Origin: Eutreptiella sp. 'Long Island Sound 2002' | Taxonomy: Eukaryota; Euglenozoa; Euglenophyceae; Eutreptiales; Eutreptiaceae | Direction of reading: 5' to 3' | DNA length: 64,000 nucleotides | Assembly: GCA_964036045.1 (NCBI GenBank) | Contig: OZ038392.1 | Location: 31,251,087-31,315,086, forward strand | Shown: in pieces, positions 59,101 to 64,000 of the stretch | How positions within the stretch are numbered: the stretch's first letter is position 1 | Layout: each line of letters opens with the position of its first letter | Made by a program: the position numbers and the translations under genes | The notes under the pieces: model-generated | Database searches by the model: none | Seen by the model: only the letters and a program-made list of their open reading frames with translations | What the model was told of the DNA's origin: nothing

Positions 59101-62100
59101 ATTATCGATCAAGACCCCTAGCATATCCACACTTTAGTGTGAAAGATCGGGGTTGGCGACCTGTGCCTCCAGTGTGTCTCGGTTGCTGAAATTAAAAACA
59201 GGGTTCTGGATCACCAAACCGTCCTTGCGCAAGTGCGGGTATGCTGCTTGACTGGTGTGGGCGAATAATTTTGCCTGTGCTGGCAAAACGCATGTCATGA
59301 GTGAAAGTCGTGGCTTGGAAGAGTCTAAGATACCGTACCTCCATAGACTCGCTACATGGAGCAAGTCTCCTGCGTTTGATTTCTTGCTGAGGAGTGCCTA
59401 AAGCGCTGGCTTGGGGCATAGCGACTACATCAAGGGAGGGTTGCGGGTCGTCGAGAGGACGTCCCCTTTTATCATTAATGTTCCAACTGTCAACAGTATA
59501 GAATGTCCCTTGTTTGACTTTGTGAATGGGGAAACGGGTACGTCTGTGAAATTCAGACCAACATTCCTATCTATCTTTGAGGATGGCTGTCTAGCGCTTG
59601 CCACTGGCAGCAATGAGCATGTTTGTCTGAATTGGACTGCTCTCATCCCATTTGTGTATCTGGAGGTTGTCCTGATCACTCAAGACCTTCAGCAACACAG
59701 CAACAGGCTGGATATTTTTTTGCTGCGGCTTTTGGATGAGTTGTAGCCCATAGCCGAAAATGGCATCGGCTTCATCCTGGGCCATTGTAGCTGCAATTTG
59801 CTTCATGTGGTCCAATGAAAGGGAGTTACCACCGGTGTGTTTCAGAATGTGATTGACAGCAGTCAATCCATTAATGAGAAAGCTCTCGAATTGTTGTTGT
59901 GTGCTGTCAAGGCGCTGTTGCCTTTGCTATTCCTCGTCTGCATTCGAACGGCTGAAATTTTGCTTGCCAAGCCATTCTTCAAATACTTCAGACAGCACTT
60001 TCCTAGTGGACTGAGCATGGATTTTGTCATTAAGAAATTTGCGCCAAGCTCTGCGGAGGGCGCTAGCAGGGAAACCCCTAGAAATTAATCCCCGTGTGTA
60101 ATATATCACTGCTTTCATGAAATCTGCCTAGTTATTGTAGATAGTTAGGGCGCGGATCAGCAGCCCTTTGAGCATGTACCATTTGGTATAATGCGTATGG
60201 CATGAGCCATATTCGATGAACCTTTGAGGAATCCACTTCCATCCTACTCCCTTGGGCTGGACAGAAATCCAAATACCATCAGTGTTGGTAATTATCTTCA
60301 TACCAAGAAATACAGTCATGGAAGACTTATTTTGGAGGGTGTACGGGAAGTCGGTGGTGTCTTCATGGGCCATGCCGTAGTCGAGTTGGTCCTAGCTCTA
60401 GCCTTTGTCGCCGAAGCCACATAGATCATCTATGTAGCGCCATGTGAAAAACCATTTTTTTGCTTCGTCTAAACGGTCATTTTGAATCAAAGAATCAATA
60501 TACTCAGCTTCCACTGCATAACAATACAGATTGGCAAGTTCAGCTGAGCATTTTCCTCCCATTGGGAGACCACGTGACTGTCCGCGGATGGTGCCGTGCT
60601 CATTCTGTTGAAAGAAAACTTCTTCACAGACCTCACGTAGCATGGCTACGATCTCCTTAAAAGAAAGACCGTCTTCAGCGAATTTGGCAATAGCTCGCCC
60701 ATTACTGGGGTAAGAAATATCAATTCATAGTTGCTCAAAAGCGATCCCAGTTTTTTTGCTGTGCCAGGCGAAGACCTCAGAGATTGCTTGCTTGACTCTT
60801 TCTTGCAATCGTTCTTGAGGTATACTGGTGTACATGCTAGCAAAATCCCTGGTAAAGACTGGTTGCCCTCTGAGGCTTCCGCGACTGTTTTTAATGTCAG
60901 CAGCGACACGGTCAACATTGGTAACCACCCATTATCATTTGTACCCTTTCTGCGTGCATGCACAATCTTTGTTTTCGAGATTGTGCATACACATGCGTAA
61001 AATTCCACCCATGGCCGTCTCCGGACTGGAGAGGGAACAAACTGGCATTTTTTTGAGGTCACCTTGATCTGAGGGACCATCAACTGCCTGCATGTGATTG
61101 CCGGCTATCCATCTCATGCCGACTTTTGCTTTGTGCATTTTCAGGATACCATACAGGTACCTGTGCGACTGAACTGATGGACGCCCAATCTAGGCGCTCA
61201 GGCTTGTGTGTTTAGTGAAAATGTGGTCACTGCTGAGGGGGGAGTTTTCGTAGTGGGGGTCGTGGAGTTCCTCCCACAGCATTCTTTTGTAAACATGCTT
61301 ACAGCAGGTGACGAAATCATGTGCTGACTTGTCAGCATAAGTAACAACCATGTGCTCATGAATTCCAGCCAATTCATCGAGGCCTTTTTTGGAAAGGAAT
61401 GTGTGATAAGGAATATCTACATCCTGTCTGAAAATTTGGTTAGCACGGACAGCGGCAATCAGCCTGTTCTTCCAAGCCTCGAAAGCTTGCTTGTCCATTC
61501 GTATGCGTTTGGATGCCCGATGGATGAAAGAATCAATGTTGGCCTCGATGAAGGATTCCAACACTCCTGGATGGGCTTGAATGCGAAATTTGCGGCCTTT
61601 AAGCCAATATGAACGCAGGCGCTCATCCTTGATGAAGCCTGGATCGGTCGTGGCTACATGCCCGTGAAAATCAATAGAGATTCAGTGCGAAATTGCTGGC
61701 ATGGGCAAGAGGTGGCAACAGGCACTTCAGGTGAATTGGGGGAATCCAAATCTGCCAACTGGCAGACTTGGCCATAATTCTGCAACCAGACACCTTGGGG
61801 ACGGCCAGAGAATATGACATCTTGACGACTTTGTCGTCACCCTTCAAGGGGTACACTTCTTTGATTTCAGGGTAATCAATGGATGGATGGAGATCTGGGG
61901 GGGGAGGGGAGATTGCAAGGGTATTTCAAGGCCAACTGTGGTACCCTCCACTGATGCAAGCAAAGAGAACATGTGTGAAGCGACTTTTGCGTTGATGCGG
62001 TGCCAATGTGTTTCATCCAACACAAATGTTATTAGGGATCCAAAGGAACGGTAAAGAGTCACCGGGAGAAAACATCTTGGGTCTGAAGTAGCAACACAAC

Positions 62101-63084
62101 ACACCCATACAACGCCTTTGGAGAGAGAATATCACAGAACACACACAGGTGCTTGATTTGAAGTAATGGGAAGAAATGCAAAGCCATGCGTACAGCAGAT
62201 GGGCAACACAAACCAGCACAATACATGTCAACTAGAAAAACATGTAAGTGACGGTCTCCCAGGGGGGGGGGGGGGATTGCAAGGGGTGGGAGTTTGCAAA
62301 GGGGGGATCAATGGTCGGTATCGATTGACTGAATGTCCCCGCCATAGACAATTCCAGCCATTAGTCCATAGGTTTGTCCTATCAAATGCATGTGTCCCCT
62401 TCTTGGTTGGGGTGCTCCACTACTCCTATGTACAGTAGGATGTACAGTGTGAAGGCGGCGCTCTCAGTGAGGCCACAGCGCAGGCATAGATAAGAATATA
62501 ACCAGTGAATCATCGATCCGAAAAAGATCAATACCTAAGTCCTGTCAAAGTACACAGGGGCATGAAAGTTTGCAAAGGGGGGGGGGGGGGGTACCTCACC
62601 ACACCTCCTCCAACACAGGTTTCACCGACGGCGGTGCTGCAGCATGGTTAGACTTTCAAACCAACAAAACTTGAAACTTGGGGACTTAAAGCTTAAAACT
62701 AGGCAAAGGGGGGCCAAGGGGGAGAACAGGCATGCACACCTCAAAGCGCTCTGTGTCATCAAACACAATTGTCTCACCATCAGGGACTGACGGCACATAA
62801 CCCTCAAACGGGTTCACTCCATCCCGGCTTTCAGCCAGCAGCTGCTTCGCATTCCGATGGTATGCCCGGAGGCCTCCTGGATAGACCTTTTCAAGAACGG
62901 CAATCTGTTCAAAGAATTGCTCCTTTGCCTCCCTTTTTGCATCTCCAGCAGGCCAATCTGCAAACAGATGGCCCTGGTCAATGTCCAACAAAAGCTGATG
63001 GAGTGACTGGTTGGCCTCACTGATATCAGAGGGTAGTTTGTCCATCACACAACAGGCTTCCAGGACAGAGTCAAGGCATGCAAC
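47199..63084 (-). CDS. USP: UDP-sugar pyrophosphorylase, four exons over 16 kb
   Basis: Makes UDP-sugars from sugar-1-phosphates and UTP. Exons in transcription order: 63084-62740, 53151-52981, 49529-48813, 47810-47199 (345, 171, 717 and 612 nt). All joins are phase 0 with GT-AG introns of 9,588, 3,451 and 1,002 bp. They give 614 residues from the first acceptor, close to plant enzymes. Exon 1 has GHLFADW and YPGGLRAY. Exon 2 has the nucleotide-binding loop LVAGGLGERLGYSGIK. Exon 3 has MTSDDTHDKT, KPHGHGDVHTLL, FIQDTN, NVEYNQLDPLL and SPFPGN. Exon 4 has ECMMQDFPK and a beta-helix-like C-terminal domain ending GEYVVEE before TAG. The start is uncertain: ATG at 63,045 within exon 1, ATG at 63,150 by read-through of the acceptor, or an exon further upstream. 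Introns 1 and 2 hold retroelements, yet the coding exons are clean. Confidence 0.92.
49782..50060 (-). repeat. Penelope-like 3'-end repeat with 65-bp tandem duplication
   Basis: The stretch gagatctagtcaagaagagc and the following 45 bases occur twice in tandem (about 49,782-49,912). Then come ttgaggcaatgcactccaca and ctggttgaacctcaaaaca, as in the 58,250 copy. It lies in intron 2 of the pyrophosphorylase gene. Confidence 0.65.
50171..50460 (-). mobile_element. 3' end of the internally deleted Penelope-like element
   Basis: Starting gagacctaattaatttgaga, it follows the 3' UTR of the element at 58,250-58,535 throughout (ttgaggtagtgcactccaca, ataagtgcatctttgttctc, cagatagaca, ggtgtgtgtcc-like). 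It lies downstream, on the same strand, of the ORF at 50,995-52,560. The two probably belong to one insertion whose reverse-transcriptase core is deleted. Confidence 0.6.
50604..50856. repeat. palindrome-rich cggccggccg cluster bounded by 16-bp inverted repeat
   Basis: ggattaaaccgtacct (50,604-50,619) is the exact reverse complement of 50,826-50,841. Between them are several ggccggccgaaagtacgg-type palindromes and two copies of tacggtttaatccgtcaccc. It is highly structured DNA with no ORF, sitting between the RT-deleted ORF and the 3' end of the same element. Confidence 0.85.
50905..51090. repeat. two direct repeats of about 95 bp
   Basis: ctgcggtggccacaaaccgc, ttgtgtgttccgccttgtgt and gcctgtggcccctttaataa occur twice in order (about 50,908-51,000 and 51,010-51,088). 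The second copy forms the 3' end of the Penelope-like ORF, where it departs from its sister copy. Confidence 0.8.
50995..52560 (-). CDS. Penelope-like element ORF, N-terminal half (RT core deleted)
   Basis: Open for over 500 codons with no stop. It starts near REQAWIRELHAGFPHGYN, which resembles the C-terminal helix of GIY-YIG endonuclease domains in some Penelope-like elements; the GIY and YIG strands themselves are not seen. The middle contains basic and glutamine-rich linkers, then a region shared with the element at 58,250-62,000 (TLINDPEIKEAYPLKGDDEV; SYWLKGRKFRIQADPG; FLSKKGLEELSALQEHMVVT; HDFVTCCKHVYKKLLW). It reaches the first RT motif (LKMHKATVGMRWIAGN), then breaks into the 95-bp repeats. 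Just upstream is TTTTTAG preceded by a C run on this strand, which may be an acceptor. It lies in intron 2 of the pyrophosphorylase gene, same orientation. Confidence 0.7.
   Translation of the reverse strand: MPPPPFWFLVREQAWIRELHAGFPHGYNIEVHFPNEKTQERYQQRKHSGKPKKKRSHNGWRVIPDRGIPVPDPLRTEPDYTFNPNTGVLSFSTEAGHSASICRDLARLVQTDDDPVERNELLDTLSRSKMRRLQNWLTVNQPPEDCTVQNLFQQLILALDSHRKNDASHQSHGIFQSYDSTAPAEQEKKQKKKTDANAVQWLKIPWRRNEMQQISIHTLINDPEIKEAYPLKGDDEVVKISYSLAVPNGVWLQNYGKVCQEVDLDAPVAPAVPEPLNCPCWRFRTDSTIDFHGHVATTDPGSITDERLRSYWLKGRKFRIQADPGVLESSIEANVDAFIHRASKRKCMDKQAFEAWKSKLLTAVRVKMNQIFREDTDISHHTFLSKKGLEELSALQEHMVVTYAGKSAHDFVTCCKHVYKKLLWTELHSPHYENTSKTSAEIDSKHQSLSTQVGRPAVQAHRYLYGILKMHKATVGMRWIAGNHMQAIEGPMLLKGPQANRCTHKAEHTKGGLWPPQESCY
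53555..54445 (-). pseudogene. retroelement ORF fragment with RT-finger-like segment
   Basis: One frame holds VSALTEKVADKMASKKG and VFVQERSGGERR, an in-frame TAG (54,143), then HVLQAMENDEMEPWDV and AKAFTKSKSATKGAMIINMV. The last resembles the lysine-containing finger motif at the start of some reverse transcriptases. No catalytic YxDD is found downstream, so the RT is truncated. It lies in intron 1 of the pyrophosphorylase gene and is probably part of the same mosaic as the two entries that follow. Confidence 0.4.
54433..55216 (+). pseudogene. tyrosine recombinase fragment (DIRS/Crypton-type)
   Basis: From 54,433 the frame gives LCLRVSDVAVLRW (catalytic Arg at residue 8), an LLPRGTD strand, GWHPWKRMGA (H94 with K97/R98), WAKW (W120) and RQAARYA (Y129). 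These are the R, HxxR/K, W and Y of tyrosine recombinases. The domain lacks its N-terminal half. After about residue 140 the likely coding frame shifts to one with GHFTRDCEWQWMPVREL and an acidic DSESDDDDMEDDEE stretch. It is antisense to its neighbours. A tyrosine-recombinase retrotransposon or a Crypton-like element are both possible. Confidence 0.6.
55217..55884. other. GC-rich interior of the tyrosine-recombinase mosaic
   Basis: Arginine-rich frames exist on both strands without motifs. A linker or decayed coding region is possible. Confidence 0.35.
55885..57333 (-). pseudogene. Gag-like ORF with CCHC zinc knuckle and two in-frame TAGs
   Basis: Starting near MTEQTMDHDSSTVVQPKEVE (57,333), the frame contains SMKFRMWCLGPFE, TAG (57,202), LQEQERIVEMAVGADTVTEF, TAG (56,920), AELVQMLAATKLEKERLTAA and LPYQWMQTLVVALKAY. 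Then come a CCHC knuckle CYSCGQLGHWARQC and a second cysteine cluster CRRCGQPHWEMLPC. An additional frame to 55,885 (MAWEAHDKVMHARTEEWG) may continue it. Zinc-knuckle nucleocapsid character marks it as retroelement Gag. It is probably the partner of the tyrosine recombinase although on the opposite strand. Confidence 0.6.
57334..58249. other. intronic spacer without a supported gene
   Basis: Part of the 9.6-kb intron 1 of the pyrophosphorylase gene. It contains a run of G ending at about 58,248, immediately before the conserved end of the Penelope-like element. Confidence 0.5.
58250..62000 (-). pseudogene. Penelope-like retroelement with reverse transcriptase, copy 2
   Basis: In intron 1 of the pyrophosphorylase gene, same strand. 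The N-terminal part matches the ORF at 50,995-52,560. Reverse-transcriptase motifs follow: ILKMHKAKVGMRWIAGN, motif A TRDFASMYTSIP, motif B GLPMGGKCSAELANLY, motif C WRYIDDL. A thumb-like segment (FLGMKI, then SCHTHYTKWYMLKGLLIRA) and a long serine/arginine-rich C-terminal region come next. MYTSIP and the thumb pattern suit Penelope-like elements better than LTR or LINE types. From about 61,680 to the final TGA (58,565) one frame is kept for about 1,000 codons with 12 internal stops (7 TAG, 3 TAA, 2 TGA) and no net indel; a single-base deletion occurs near 61,680. The 3' UTR at 58,250-58,560 ends in taattaggtct followed by a C run (minus strand). Confidence 0.75.
62001..62739. other. intronic spacer with long G runs
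   Basis: The 5' part of intron 1 of the pyrophosphorylase gene. Runs of about 14 G occur near 62,262 and 62,578. No coding feature is seen. Confidence 0.5.
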
Positions 63085-64000
63085 CTGTGGAATGGAAGAG
63101 TAAGCAAGCACCAAGGCCTCTTGGCATGGTTGACAAATGACAAAAAGCATTCACTCGACAGACAACAGCAAGCAAGCTGCTCTGGTGACAGTGAAGTTTT
63201 TCTAGAGGAGATCACAATGCAATCCCTTGTTGGTGGACTGTGGGCCTTTCACACAGCTGCAAAAGACACCAATGTCTTTTGCTTTTTTGGTTGCTTCTCA
63301 TTGCGTGTGCTCAAAAAATCTGAGCACGTTGTATTCGAGACCTACAGGTGTCTGGAGATGCGTCTCTGGTCCTCCAATATTGAGGGGTAAAAAATTAATG
63401 GGACACGGGAACACAGCGGGTTGTATCCACTAGGACCCCAGTGCATGCTGCACAGGGCTAGGTGTATCCACTGGAGGCCCCGTACACCCTGCATGGGGCC
63501 GATCGTATCAAGACTTGCGACTAGGACCAAGCTGGGTCCTTATCGCTTTCTTAAACCTGGTTGAAAAACAGCTTATTTTCACCTCAAAAAAAAGGATCAC
63601 CACATGGCACCACAGCGTGAGAGACGCCTCATTGAACACCCATTTGTTGATGGTCCAACAATGATTGCGGAAGAAGAATGGCCCTCATTGGAGACACCTG
63701 CTTGACACACTGGCGATCATCCTGAACTTTCAGGACGATCATCTTGAAATAGGGCTGTCCTTAAGGGGGGGTGTGACCTAATTAAAAAACAGACAAATGC
63801 AAACCAGAGGTAATGCACTCCACCTTAAAGGGGGGGGGGGGGCATAGCACCAATGGAAACAAACGTTCACAGGCATGCTCTCTACTTCACCATCCTGGGA
63901 CATTCTCTACTTCACTAATATCACTGCCTCCAAATGTGGATCCTTGACTTCCTTTGTGCCATTCTCCATGTGATTCACTTTTTTCTAGAATTTATCATCT
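63085..64000. other. upstream region of the pyrophosphorylase gene
   Basis: Should contain its promoter, 5' UTR or an upstream exon, but none is identifiable. Two imperfect 45-bp repeats with gtatccact and aggccccgtac/aggaccccagtgc-like sequence lie near 63,423-63,500. Confidence 0.4.
63768..63842 (-). repeat. Penelope-like 3'-end repeat (short copy)
   Basis: gacctaattaaaaaacagac, then gaggtaatgcactccacc, flanked on both sides by G runs. It matches the extreme 3' end of the element at 58,250 in the same orientation. Confidence 0.55.

Noticed and set aside
22831-63084. Nuclear genetic code with TAG as a sense codon
   Set aside because: BTF3 and the pyrophosphorylase end in TAG exactly where homologues end, and host exons contain no internal TAG. 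Context-dependent readthrough in elements remains open.

Overview
This window reads as repeat-rich nuclear DNA of a photosynthetic or plant-like eukaryote, most likely an alga. The reasons are three host genes with eukaryotic architecture and canonical GT-AG introns, a UDP-sugar pyrophosphorylase of the type best known from plants, algae and some protists, chromodomain Ty3 retroelements and Penelope-like reverse transcriptases. There are no operons and no bacterial or organellar signals. I cannot name the species from sequence alone.

Layout. Positions 1-2,700 are diverged minisatellites (24-bp and 42-bp units). Positions 2,700-8,900 are GC-rich, low-complexity DNA with no gene I can support. 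Positions 8,948-12,405 are a segment with mirrored terminal repeats, probably a DNA transposon, carrying one proline-repeat ORF. Positions 12,400-18,470 hold no recognisable gene. Ornithine decarboxylase (minus strand, four exons, 22,200 down to 18,474) and the beta subunit of the nascent-polypeptide-associated complex (BTF3, plus strand, 22,831-23,271) are transcribed divergently from a 630-bp gap. Positions 27,200-45,600 are a pile-up of broken mobile elements: a Ty3 pol remnant (minus), a second integrase-chromodomain fragment (plus), a LIM-domain gene remnant, a Ty3 gag remnant, a foldback element, a Pol III-box SINE-like repeat with 200-bp units, a pogo-like transposase and a 121-bp tandem array.

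Positions 47,199-63,084 are one gene: UDP-sugar pyrophosphorylase on the minus strand. Its four recognised exons (about 600 residues) are spread over 16 kb. The 3.5-kb intron holds an internally deleted Penelope-like element. The 9.6-kb intron holds a mosaic tyrosine-recombinase element and a second, nearly full-length Penelope-like element. The exons join in phase with no internal stops, so the gene looks functional despite the insertions.

The most notable signal is that many element ORFs are broken by in-frame stops, mostly TAG, without frameshifts. In one Penelope-like copy a frame of about 1,000 codons contains 12 stops and no net indel. At one site the sister copy has CAG (Gln) where this copy has TAG. 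The host genes end in TGA, TAG and TAG at their expected C-termini, so a simple reassignment of TAG is unlikely. C-to-T decay of methylated elements is the leading explanation, and readthrough is the alternative. A second theme is a dispersed repeat that matches the 3' end of the Penelope-like element, several copies of which abut runs of G.
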